DNA of 32,829 bases from Rivihabitans pingtungensis (GTDB lineage Bacteria; Pseudomonadota; Gammaproteobacteria; Burkholderiales; Aquaspirillaceae): contig NZ_QJKI01000034.1 of assembly GCF_003201855.1 (NCBI RefSeq), positions 1 through 32,829 of the forward strand. The letters run 5' to 3'. Of this stretch, positions 1 to 6,917 are shown piece after piece (position 1 is the first letter of the stretch; every line of letters begins with the position of its first letter). A program made the position numbers and the translations under genes. Below the pieces are notes generated by a model. It saw only the letters and a program-made list of their open reading frames with translations, was not told the DNA's origin and ran no database searches.

Positions 1-320
1 GTGGAGCCACATTCCAGGTCGATGGTGCCGTTGGTCATCAGCGGGATGCGGGTTTGCGAGGTCACCGGGGTGAGCTTGGTCACCAGCGCCGGCATCTTCA
101 GTTCTTTTTTCACCGCATCGACGATCTTGTTGCACAGCTCCATCGAGTAGCCCACCGGCTTTTGATTGCCGTCCAGGTAGGAGAACGGAATCGACGATTC
201 ACGATGGCCGATGGTGATCGTGCCGGTGTCCTTGATCTTTTGCAGGGTGTCGGCCATGGCCGGGGCGGCCAACAGCGCGGAAGAAACAGCCAGAGCCATC
301 AAACGGATCGAAGTGCGCAT
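1..320 (-). CDS. gltI: Glutamate/aspartate ABC transporter periplasmic binding protein, N-terminal part
   Basis: Only the first ~106 codons lie in the window; the gene runs off the left edge. It starts at the ATG at 320-318, preceded by the ribosome site GGAG (revcomp of 327-330). The protein opens with a signal peptide (MRTSIRLMALAVSSALLAAPAMA, cleaved near ADTLQ), followed by the type 2 periplasmic binding fold: TGTITIGHRESSIPFSYLD, a GYSMELCNKIVDAVK helix, and VTSQTRIPLMTNGTIDLECGS. The pattern is that of the amino-acid binding protein of a GltIJKL-type ABC importer, which delivers glutamate/aspartate to an inner-membrane permease. The permease and ATPase genes would lie outside the window. 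The specificity is inferred from motif memory and could be another polar amino acid. Confidence 0.8.
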   Translation of the reverse strand, partial: MRTSIRLMALAVSSALLAAPAMADTLQKIKDTGTITIGHRESSIPFSYLDGNQKPVGYSMELCNKIVDAVKKELKMPALVTKLTPVTSQTRIPLMTNGTIDLECGS

Positions 321-694
321 CTAAATCTCCTGTGCATGCACATGGCCCACGCCATGCGTCAAATTCCGGCGGCCATCGCTCAGAGGCGATGGCGCCATGA
401 TTCAAGGTAGCAGCTCAATGCCGCACGCCCAAGTTGCATCGGGCGGCAGCGGCTGCCTTATCCATCTCGCCACACTGAATTAGCAGAAAGCGGGCCAGCG
501 CAAGCCGCCCGCCGCAAAAACACGCAAACACATGATTGACATGATGTTTCACCAACCAACCTCACCCGCGCCGTCCGGCAGCCCGAACAGCCCCCTGTTC
601 GCCGTTCGGAAAACCGAACAAACCATATCACGGCCCACGCGCCCGCGTCGCTTGGCAGGGCCAGATGACCACCACGATTTCCCTTGCCGGAAAT
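321..694. other. Intergenic leader region with hairpin and palindrome
   Basis: No convincing gene lies here. On the minus strand it is the promoter/leader of the binding-protein gene. It contains a perfect 8-bp hairpin, GCCATCGC (372-379) with GCGATGGC (386-393), about 50 nt upstream of the start codon. It also holds a separate palindrome GTTCGG-aaaa-CCGAAC (604-619). Either could be regulatory; neither matches a named operator that I recognise. Confidence 0.4.
604..619. promoter_or_regulatory. Palindrome GTTCGG-N4-CCGAAC, candidate operator
   Basis: Perfect 6-bp inverted repeat with a 4-base AAAA centre, between two divergent transcription units. Its position suits a regulator site for either the binding-protein gene or the nitrilase operon. 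The regulator is unknown. Confidence 0.3.
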
Positions 695-730
695 AAATAT
701 ACGTCGTATATTTTTATCCGTCGTATACAT
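695..730 (+). promoter_or_regulatory. Double palindromic operator, probably for the TetR-family repressor of this operon
   Basis: Positions 695-713 form a perfect 19-bp palindrome (AAATATACG-T-CGTATATTT) centred on 704. A degenerate second copy is centred on 721, so CGTCGTATA occurs at 702-710 and again at 719-727, exactly 17 bp apart. The block ends 15 nt before the first gene of an operon that encodes a TetR-family protein. Paired palindromes of this size are typical TetR operators, so autoregulation is the simplest reading. The local A+T richness would also suit a promoter. Confidence 0.6.
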
Positions 731-745
731 ACTGGTGAGCCCATC

Positions 746-1705
746 ATGTCACGCACGCTTACCCTGGCAGTGCTACAGCCAGAAGCCATCTCCCATTCCC
801 TGACCGACAGCCTGGATTGGCTGGCCAAGCAGGCCGAGCAAGCCGCCGCCTGCGGCGCGCAACTGGCGCTGCTGCCCGAGCTGTTCGCCAGCCCGTTTTG
901 GTTTACCGCCGAGGTATGGCGTTGGGCGCAGCCGCAGGGCGGGCTGGTTGAGCGCTTTTTGCAGGACACCGCTCGCGCCAACGGCCTGTATCTGGGCGGC
1001 AGTTATCTGGAAGCGCGCGGCGAGCACTTTTACAACACCTTTGCCCTGGCTTCGCCGGCCGGCCAGATTGTCGGCCGGGTGGGCAAGGCGCATCCCTGCT
1101 CGCTGGAGCGCGCGGTGTTTGCCCCCTCGCCTGGCGCGCAGGTGATCGACACCGAGCTGGGGCGCATCGGCGTGGCCATCTGCTACGACAACGCCCTGCG
1201 CGAAGTGGTGGACCCGCTGCTGGCTGCTGAGCCGGATGTGTGGCTGATGCCGCTGAGCGCGCCGATGCCACCGGCCTCGCTGGGCGGCCAGCGCGGCCTG
1301 GAGGCCTACCTGACCATCCTGCGCGACAGCCCCGCCGCCATGGCGGCACTATTTGGCCTGCCGGTGGCGATGGCCAATAAATGCGGGCGCTGGCAATCGC
1401 CGATGCCAGGCTGGCTGCCGGCGGCGGATTCGCATTTTCCGGGTTTGAGCTGCATTGCCGACAGCGATGGTGTGCAAGTGGCGGCGCTGGGTGCCCAGCC
1501 CGGCTTTGCCGTGGCGCAAGTCACCCTCGACCCGGCGCGCAAACGCTGCCACGTGCCGGCGGCATACCAGCGCCACCGCCCGTGGCTGGTGGCCCCGCCG
1601 CTGGATTACCGCTTGTTTGCGCTATTCGAATGGTGGGGCGCGCGCCGCTACCGCCGCCACCCGCAACGCGCCGCCCTGGCGCAACAACAGAGCTTACGCA
1701 CATGA
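746..1705 (+). CDS. Carbon-nitrogen hydrolase (nitrilase superfamily amidase)
   Basis: A 319-aa cytoplasmic protein with the nitrilase-superfamily catalytic triad in order: Glu45 (ALLPELFASP), Lys114 (GRVGKAHPCS) and Cys147 (IGVAICYDNALRE). Such enzymes hydrolyse amide or nitrile C-N bonds; the substrate cannot be read from sequence. The start at 746 is chosen over an in-frame upstream start at 665 because the upstream version would translate through the palindromic operator; GGTGAG at 734-739 supplies a ribosome site. Its stop overlaps the start of the TetR gene (ATGA). Being first in an operon with a TetR regulator and a PEP-synthase-like phosphotransferase suggests the three act on one small molecule, which is inference. 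Confidence 0.85.
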   Translation: MSRTLTLAVLQPEAISHSLTDSLDWLAKQAEQAAACGAQLALLPELFASPFWFTAEVWRWAQPQGGLVERFLQDTARANGLYLGGSYLEARGEHFYNTFALASPAGQIVGRVGKAHPCSLERAVFAPSPGAQVIDTELGRIGVAICYDNALREVVDPLLAAEPDVWLMPLSAPMPPASLGGQRGLEAYLTILRDSPAAMAALFGLPVAMANKCGRWQSPMPGWLPAADSHFPGLSCIADSDGVQVAALGAQPGFAVAQVTLDPARKRCHVPAAYQRHRPWLVAPPLDYRLFALFEWWGARRYRRHPQRAALAQQQSLRT

Positions 1706-2313
1706 ATGACATCAGCACCGAGCTGGGCCGCCGCGAACGCAAGCGCCTGCAACAGCTCGACCACCTGGCCGACACCGCCTGGACGCTATTCGAAGCCGAA
1801 GGCTACGAGGCGGTGACCATGGAACGCATCGCCGCCGAGGCCGACGTGGCCAAGGCCACGCTGTATAAACACTTTCCGGTCAAAGAAGCCCTGCTGCGCC
1901 ACCGCTTTCACCGCGAACTGCGCGACAGCGTCAGCCAGATGGGCGCGGTGATGGCGGCCGAGCCGGTGGGCGCGGCGCGGCTGGCCAAGTTTTTTGCCCT
2001 GAGCGCGGCGTGGTCCGAGGCGCACCGCGCCTATCTGCTGCCCTATGTGCAATACCGGCTGGCCGAGCGGCGCTGCCCGGACGACGAAGCCCAGCGCAGC
2101 GGGCTGGAGCGCATCTTTACCGCGCTGATTGCCGAAGGCCAGGCCGCCGGCCAGTTTCGCGCCGACATGGGCGCGCCCGCGCTGGCGGTGTATCTGGAGT
2201 TTCTTTATCTGGCCGCGCTGCTGCGCTGGCTGACCGGCCAGGCGCCCGCGCTACAGGCCGAATTTGACACCATGCTGATGTTGTTTCTGGGTGGACTGGA
2301 GGTGCGCGCATGA
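1702..2313 (+). CDS. TetR/AcrR-family transcriptional regulator
   Basis: A 203-aa protein. Residues ~10-60 form the TetR N-terminal helix-turn-helix: HLADTAWTLFEAEGYEAVTM, then IAAEADVAKATLYKHF as the recognition helix. The C-terminal ligand/dimer domain ends in a hydrophobic helix (FDTMLMLFLGGLEVR), as in AcrR-type proteins. The gene overlaps both neighbours by 4 nt (ATGA at 1702-1705 and 2310-2313), so it is co-translated with the amidase and the phosphotransferase-like enzyme. It probably represses its own operon through the palindromes at 695-730 and is released by a ligand linked to the enzymes. The ligand is unknown. Confidence 0.9.
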   Translation: MNDISTELGRRERKRLQQLDHLADTAWTLFEAEGYEAVTMERIAAEADVAKATLYKHFPVKEALLRHRFHRELRDSVSQMGAVMAAEPVGAARLAKFFALSAAWSEAHRAYLLPYVQYRLAERRCPDDEAQRSGLERIFTALIAEGQAAGQFRADMGAPALAVYLEFLYLAALLRWLTGQAPALQAEFDTMLMLFLGGLEVRA

Positions 2314-4802
2314 ACGCCATATCTGACATATCCCATCGGATGATCGACGACCACGCCGTGCTGGACGCCAGCGCCGACGCGGTGGGCGGCAAAGCCTGGC
2401 AACTGGCGCAGCTGCGCCGCTATGGCCTGCCGGTGGCCGAATTTATCGTCCTGCCCGCTGCCGCCACTGCGCCAGCCGACGAAGCCGAACACGCCTGGGC
2501 GGCGGTGCAGGCGCGCGGCTGGGCGGATAGGCCGCTGGCGGTGCGCTCGTCCGCCGTCGGCGAAGACGGCGCGCACGCCTCGTTTGCCGGCATTCACCGC
2601 AGCTGCCTGAATGTCTGCGGCGCCGCACAACTGGCCGAGGCAATTGCCGCCGTGCGCGCCTCTTTGCTGAGCGACAGCGCCCGCGCCTACCGCCAGCGGC
2701 TGGGCATTGCCGGCCAAGCGCGCATGGCGGTGATCATCATGCCGCTGCTGCCGGCAGTCGCGGCTGGCATCGCCTTTACCTGCGACCCGCGCGACGGCCG
2801 CGAAGACCGCATGCTGATTCATGCCCACTGGGGGTTGGGCGAGGCGCTGGTGGGCGGCGAGGCCGACGGCGACGAATACCTGCTGGCGGAAGACGCCACC
2901 GACAGCTGGCGCGTGCTCAGCTGTCGGCTGGGCGGCAAGGCGCAACAACGGCGCTGCGCCGACGGCGGCGGCACCGAACTACACGCCACACCCGTTGTGC
3001 AGACCAGCCGACAGGTGCTGGATGCCGCCCAGATTGAAGCCCTGGCCGCACTGCTGCGCGACGCCGCTTACGCGCTGGATTTTGTCGCGCCGTTTTACGA
3101 CCTGGAATGGCTATGGGACGGCGCGCGCTTTTGGCTGACCCAGGCCCGGCCGGTTACCCGCCGCCCGCACTACACCTACCCGGCGCTGCAAAACCAGCCA
3201 GCGATCTGGACGCGCGGCAACACCTGCGAGCTGCTGCCCGACCCGTTGGCGGCGTTTGACTGGAATTTCTCCCGGCGCGGGGTCAACGCCCTGTTGGAGC
3301 AAGGCGCGCGGCTGGCCGGCTACCCCCTGCAAGACGGCGTGCAGCGCGCCGGGCTGTTTCATGGCCGCCTGTATCTGGAAGCCAGCATCATGCAATGGGA
3401 GTTGTGGAACGCGGTGAACGTGCCGCCAACGTCGATGAACGTGATGATGGGCGGCCATCAGCCAGAAATTACCGTGCCGGCGTCCACCTGGCGTGAGCGC
3501 CTGCGCCGTGGGCTGAATATGCTGCGTTATCTGCGTCGGGCCGGCGCCGTGCGCCAGCGCGGCGAGGCGGCCATTGTCCGCGTGCGCGCCATGGCCCAGC
3601 GCCTACGCGCCGCGCCGCCGCCAGCAGAACATGCCGTGTTGCGCGCCGCCATTCAGGAAGCTGGCCAGGTGGCGCGCAGTGAGTTCGACATGTTTTTCTT
3701 GCAGGGCTCGGGCGGCGGCAGCCTGTCATTGCTGCGCGACACCCTGGAAAAAGCCTTTCCCGGCGAGGGCGACGCGCTGGGCGCGGCGCTGCTGGCCGGC
3801 GGCGAAGCCAGCGTCACCGTGCAGCAAAACTATGCCTTGTTGGCGCTGGCACAACGGGCGCGGCAGGAAGGCCGTGAGTCAACGGGGTTTCAGCGCGCGC
3901 TGGCGGATTTTATGCAGGCCTATGGCCATCGCGGCCATTACGAAACCTATTTTCGCAGCGCCAGCTGGCGCGAACAGCCCGACAGCCTGCTGGCCCAGCT
4001 GGACAGCCTGGCCGACATCGACGCCGACGCGCTGCGCCAACGCCAGCAACAGGCCGCCGCGCAAGCCTGGGCGCGCATCCGCCAACACGCGCCGTGGCCC
4101 ACCCGCCTGTTGCTGCGCTGGCTGGCGCGCGCCGCCAACCGCGAATGCAATCAGCGCGAAGCCGCGCGCAGCGCACTGATCGACAACCTGGACGCCGTGC
4201 GTCACCTGGCCGACGGCGCCATTGCCCTGCTGCGCCAGCGCGGTGTGCTGCACGCCGACGAAGGCCGCGACGCCTTGCAACATCTGTTTCTGTGGGAAAT
4301 CGACAGCGCCTGTCAGGGCAGCCTGCCCGCCGCCAGCCTGCGCGCAAGGCTGCTGGATCGCCAGGCGCGCTTTGCTCGCTGGCAAACCGAAACCGCGCCG
4401 GAATACCTGCTGATCCAGCCCGACGGCCGACACACTGCCGGCGCACTGCCCACCCCTACCGCGCCCACCGACGGCCAGCGCTGGCGCGGCCTGGCCACCG
4501 GCGCTGGCGTGGCGCGCGGCCGCGTGCGCCGCATCCGCCACCCGGCAGAAGGCGTGGCGCTGCAAGCCGGCGAAATCCTGCTGGCCCCCGCCACCGACCC
4601 CGGCTGGACCCCGCTGTTTCTCAAGGCTGGCGGCCTGGTGGTGGAAACCGGCGGCTATCTCTCCCACGCCGCCATCGTCGCCCGCGAATTCGCCCTGCCG
4701 GCAGTGGTGAACCTGCCGGGCATTATGGACGCGCTGCAAGACGGGGAATGGGTGGAGGTGGATGGCGGGCGCGGGGTGGTGCGGCGGGTGGGGGAGGGGT
4801 AA
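2310..4802 (+). CDS. PEP-synthase/rifampin-phosphotransferase-like enzyme (PPDK_N plus PEP-utilising mobile domain)
   Basis: An 830-aa protein. An N-terminal ATP-grasp (PPDK_N, PEP/pyruvate-binding) domain spans about residues 10-290: GGKAWQLAQLRRYGLPV, LAVRSSAVGEDG, ending LEWLWDGARFWLTQARPV. A long middle region follows, and a C-terminal swivelling phosphohistidine domain (~residues 720-825) carries GGYLSHAAIVAREFALPAVV with the catalytic His786. The ATP-grasp/variable/His-domain order and size match rifampin phosphotransferase (Rph), and also PEP-synthase-like proteins of unknown substrate. These transfer the beta-phosphate of ATP through the histidine to an acceptor. It is the last gene of the operon with the amidase and TetR genes. 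Its final codons are partly duplicated at 6782-6865, beyond the defence-like cassette. Rifamycin resistance is possible but not demonstrable from sequence. Confidence 0.8.
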   Translation: MNAISDISHRMIDDHAVLDASADAVGGKAWQLAQLRRYGLPVAEFIVLPAAATAPADEAEHAWAAVQARGWADRPLAVRSSAVGEDGAHASFAGIHRSCLNVCGAAQLAEAIAAVRASLLSDSARAYRQRLGIAGQARMAVIIMPLLPAVAAGIAFTCDPRDGREDRMLIHAHWGLGEALVGGEADGDEYLLAEDATDSWRVLSCRLGGKAQQRRCADGGGTELHATPVVQTSRQVLDAAQIEALAALLRDAAYALDFVAPFYDLEWLWDGARFWLTQARPVTRRPHYTYPALQNQPAIWTRGNTCELLPDPLAAFDWNFSRRGVNALLEQGARLAGYPLQDGVQRAGLFHGRLYLEASIMQWELWNAVNVPPTSMNVMMGGHQPEITVPASTWRERLRRGLNMLRYLRRAGAVRQRGEAAIVRVRAMAQRLRAAPPPAEHAVLRAAIQEAGQVARSEFDMFFLQGSGGGSLSLLRDTLEKAFPGEGDALGAALLAGGEASVTVQQNYALLALAQRARQEGRESTGFQRALADFMQAYGHRGHYETYFRSASWREQPDSLLAQLDSLADIDADALRQRQQQAAAQAWARIRQHAPWPTRLLLRWLARAANRECNQREAARSALIDNLDAVRHLADGAIALLRQRGVLHADEGRDALQHLFLWEIDSACQGSLPAASLRARLLDRQARFARWQTETAPEYLLIQPDGRHTAGALPTPTAPTDGQRWRGLATGAGVARGRVRRIRHPAEGVALQAGEILLAPATDPGWTPLFLKAGGLVVETGGYLSHAAIVAREFALPAVVNLPGIMDALQDGEWVEVDGGRGVVRRVGEG

Positions 4803-4809
4803 AAGAGAG

Positions 4810-4839
4810 AAACAGCGGCGGGCTGAACCACCGCTGTTT
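4810..4839. terminator. Bidirectional terminator between convergent genes
   Basis: The 9-bp stem AAACAGCGG (4810-4818) / CCGCTGTTT (4831-4839) lies between the stop at 4802 and the convergent TOPRIM stop at 4848. On the minus strand it is followed by a TTTCTCTCTTTT tract. The plus-strand tail is only TTTA, so termination should be stronger for the minus-strand cassette. Confidence 0.65.
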
Positions 4840-4847
4840 ACCGCACT

Positions 4848-5510
4848 TCAGGTAGGCGAGAAGACTGCGCGCAGCCAACTGACCAATGCTTGATACTGTT
4901 GCGCTGTTTCATCCAACAACCCTGCCTCAACGCAGTGATACAAGCCTTCCCCAGGTTTTTCCTGCCAGGCCAGCCAAGTCGCGATATCTGCCTTGGCGCG
5001 GCGCAAGGGTTTGAACAGCTGTGTCGGCAAGGCATCTACACAGGCTTGAGCATGATGAAACAGCGCTATTTGTTCCTGACTGACGCACTCGCTCAACCAA
5101 TGCTCCAACATTCCATCGTCGGCATGATTGGGCATGATCCACAACCCGAAGGGGTTCAATCCGTCTGAATGCTGGAACAGGCAGCCGCCTGCTGTGGCGG
5201 CAGTCGGGGTGGAAAAACCATATTCGCTGACAATTTTCTCAACTCGGCGCAATGTACGAGCAAAGCCCTGTCCGTGCTCGGCAGCGTCAGCATCCACGAC
5301 GATTGCCAGCCGTGACACCGCGCCATCGTTCAGTTGCTGTAGATAAGTATCCAACAGGATATTGAATACACCCTCCTTGGTGTTGTGCGTACCGCCCAAC
5401 TGCTTTGGCGGGGCCACTTCGACGCTCACCTCCAATTGCAGCGTGTTGCATAGCGCCTCAAAAAACCCTCGGTCGGCTTCACCTTCGACGATCAGGATAT
5501 TCTGGCTCAT
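4848..5510 (-). CDS. DUF3226-like TOPRIM-domain protein, partner of the upstream AAA ATPase
   Basis: A 220-aa protein with a TOPRIM fold: NILIVEGEADRGFFEAL (acidic Glu9/Glu11) at the N terminus, and LAIVVDADAAEHG (Asp73-x-Asp75) as the metal-binding DxD. These are the hallmark residues of TOPRIM nucleases and topoisomerases. The C-terminal part includes PNHADDGMLEHWL, reminiscent of DUF3226/DUF4435 proteins. The ATG at 5510 is preferred over an in-frame TTG at 5513 because GAGGTG (revcomp of 5516-5521) is well placed. The ATG overlaps the ATPase stop by one base (TGATG), so the pair is translationally coupled. Split ATPase + TOPRIM pairs are known from OLD-family and PARIS-type phage defence; here the TOPRIM protein would be the effector nuclease. 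That role is inference. Confidence 0.8.
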   Translation of the reverse strand: MSQNILIVEGEADRGFFEALCNTLQLEVSVEVAPPKQLGGTHNTKEGVFNILLDTYLQQLNDGAVSRLAIVVDADAAEHGQGFARTLRRVEKIVSEYGFSTPTAATAGGCLFQHSDGLNPFGLWIMPNHADDGMLEHWLSECVSQEQIALFHHAQACVDALPTQLFKPLRRAKADIATWLAWQEKPGEGLYHCVEAGLLDETAQQYQALVSWLRAVFSPT

Positions 5511-6676
5511 CAACGCACCTCAACATCAGCTTGGGTGATATTGAGCAACTGGTTCTCATCAAATACCGTAGCAATCACCTTGCCGTGATCGCTGGTGCGG
5601 GCGCTGCGGCCCATGCGGAACAATACGCCCTCGCTTTTTTGGTGTTTAATTGCTACCGTACTAAAGCTCTCAATGCAATCCCAGCTATGAGTAGTAGCGA
5701 ATACTTGAATGTTTAATTGCTCAGCCAATTCAAAAATAAGATTCCAAATCTTTTCCTGTACACTATAATGCAAGCCGTTTTCAAACTCATCAATCAATAA
5801 AAATCCACCCTGAGCGGCAAATACCTTCAGTACAATTTGCAACACTCTTAACATGCCATCGCCCATGCTTCCTAAGGGTACTGGCATTGGCTGCCCCTCT
5901 AGTTTAATCTTTGCTGTGCGCGTTAAAGAGCGATCGGGGTAGCGGCGATAGTCTTCGCGCTCATCTCGAACAAAAGAAATGTCCATAAATTTTGAATCTA
6001 TCAGGCGCAGTGCCTCTTTAACTGTCTCTTGTTTTTCGGTTAGCGCAATTTTATCCCATTCGTCAGCCAAATCATTAATGGAGATAAATCCTGTCGGGAT
6101 AGCCACACAAGGGAGATCGTAAGGTGTATTTAAAGCCCCCCTACTCCAGCGAGACAGACGGGCTCTCTCATCTAGACGAAAACCAAGCAGGCGCTCTCCT
6201 TTTTTAATAAAAAGCGCATCAATCAACGGAGCCTCTTCGGCTTTCTCAACTTCCGACTTAGGCACGCGCTTTAAGCGCTGACGAGAGAAAAATTCTCCAG
6301 TCTCATCGGTTGCCGTTTCGTCCCATTCAACATAATAGCCATGTTCAATTATTAGGCGTTGATTTGAATCAATTTCACCGATTTCAATGCCTTCATCCCC
6401 TATTGGAAAGACTCGCCCGGTAAAAAAGCTAGCAAAAGGCAACTCATAAATGGGTTGAGGTGTTGCACCCCAATCAAGGCGGGACGGTTCGTCATGACTT
6501 TCTGCCAACGTCTCTAATAAACGAGGGTCCCCATTGCCTGCATAAATCTGCAATGCCTCTAATACAGTGCTCTTGCCAGCGTTGTTCTTGCCAACAATTA
6601 AATTGACACGACCTAACTTTGGAACAACAAAGTCTTCCAGCGCTCGAAATCGCTTAATTTTTAGAGAATTCAGCAT
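5510..6676 (-). CDS. AAA-family (OLD/SMC-like) ATPase of a two-gene defence-like cassette
   Basis: A 388-aa protein of the AAA_15/AAA_21 (OLD-, RecF/SMC-like) type. The Walker A motif GKNNAGKST is at residues 29-37, right after an N-terminal FRALEDF strand. A signature-like LGSMGDGMLR precedes Walker B GFLLIDEFENGLH (Asp296-Glu297), and a switch histidine sits in ATTHSWDCIESF. About 230 residues lie between Walker A and the signature, as in OLD-like dimerising ATPases. The ATG at 6676 has a strong ribosome site (GGAGGT, revcomp of 6683-6688). The gene is clearly AT-richer than its surroundings (24 of 60 bases G+C at 5761-5820, against about 50 of 60 at 4501-4560), a sign of horizontal transfer. 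It is followed directly by the TOPRIM gene. It probably senses the trigger and controls the TOPRIM partner. Confidence 0.85.
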   Translation of the reverse strand: MLNSLKIKRFRALEDFVVPKLGRVNLIVGKNNAGKSTVLEALQIYAGNGDPRLLETLAESHDEPSRLDWGATPQPIYELPFASFFTGRVFPIGDEGIEIGEIDSNQRLIIEHGYYVEWDETATDETGEFFSRQRLKRVPKSEVEKAEEAPLIDALFIKKGERLLGFRLDERARLSRWSRGALNTPYDLPCVAIPTGFISINDLADEWDKIALTEKQETVKEALRLIDSKFMDISFVRDEREDYRRYPDRSLTRTAKIKLEGQPMPVPLGSMGDGMLRVLQIVLKVFAAQGGFLLIDEFENGLHYSVQEKIWNLIFELAEQLNIQVFATTHSWDCIESFSTVAIKHQKSEGVLFRMGRSARTSDHGKVIATVFDENQLLNITQADVEVR

Positions 6677-6690
6677 AACAATACCTCCGG

Positions 6691-6708
6691 ATTATGAGCC
6701 AGATTGTA
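6691..6708 (-). promoter_or_regulatory. Candidate -10 elements for the ATPase-TOPRIM cassette
   Basis: Reading the minus strand, TACAAT (revcomp of 6703-6708) and CATAAT (revcomp of 6691-6696) lie just upstream of the ribosome site. No good -35 hexamer is visible, so an activator or a weak promoter is possible. Confidence 0.3.
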
Positions 6709-6730
6709 CGCGATTTTGTGGCCATGGATC

Positions 6731-6767
6731 ATGTACTGGGTGGCGTTCACCTCGCGTTACAGTACAT
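6731..6767. repeat. Inverted repeat upstream of the ATPase-TOPRIM cassette
   Basis: The exact 8-bp arms ATGTACTG (6731-6738) and CAGTACAT (6760-6767) enclose a smaller GGTG-gcgtt-CACC hairpin. The repeat lies upstream of the cassette promoter and next to the duplicated gene end. It could be an operator or a recombination/junction site. Confidence 0.45.
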
Positions 6768-6781
6768 TCATCTACAACACA

Positions 6782-6865
6782 GTGAATCTGTCTGGCATCA
6801 TAGATGCGCCACAGGATAGGGAATGGGTGGAGGTGGACGGCGGGCGTGGGGAGGGCAGTAGGTGA
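6782..6865 (+). pseudogene. Decayed 3'-end fragment of a PEP-synthase-like gene
   Basis: Read in frame, 6782-6865 gives VNLSGIIDAPQDREWVEVDG, then GRGEGSR and a TGA stop. This matches the last codons of the 830-aa phosphotransferase-like protein (VNLPGIMDALQDGEWVEVDG, then GRGVV). At the DNA level 6782-6850 agrees with 4707-4775 at about 56 of 69 positions. Most differences are at third codon positions and lower the GC content, so the fragment looks like the end of a diverged homologue rather than a fresh duplication. With the intact gene end it brackets the ATPase-TOPRIM cassette. No start codon or upstream coding sequence remains. Confidence 0.75.
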
Positions 6866-6876
6866 ACAACAGCCAA

Positions 6877-6904
6877 CGGCAGGCGCAAGAAGGAACACCT
6901 GCCG
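6877..6904 (-). terminator. Weak hairpin downstream of the flavodoxin-family gene
   Basis: The 7-bp stem CGGCAGG (6877-6883) / CCTGCCG (6898-6904) has a 14-nt loop and lies just past the stop at 6918. Only a short T-rich tail follows, so this is a tentative transcript end. Confidence 0.35.
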
Positions 6905-6917
6905 CCCGGAACAATCC

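Noticed and set aside
4848..6865. Transposon or prophage explanation for the ATPase-TOPRIM cassette
   Set aside because: No transposase, integrase, IS-type terminal repeats or tRNA target is visible in or next to it; only the duplicated gene end marks it.
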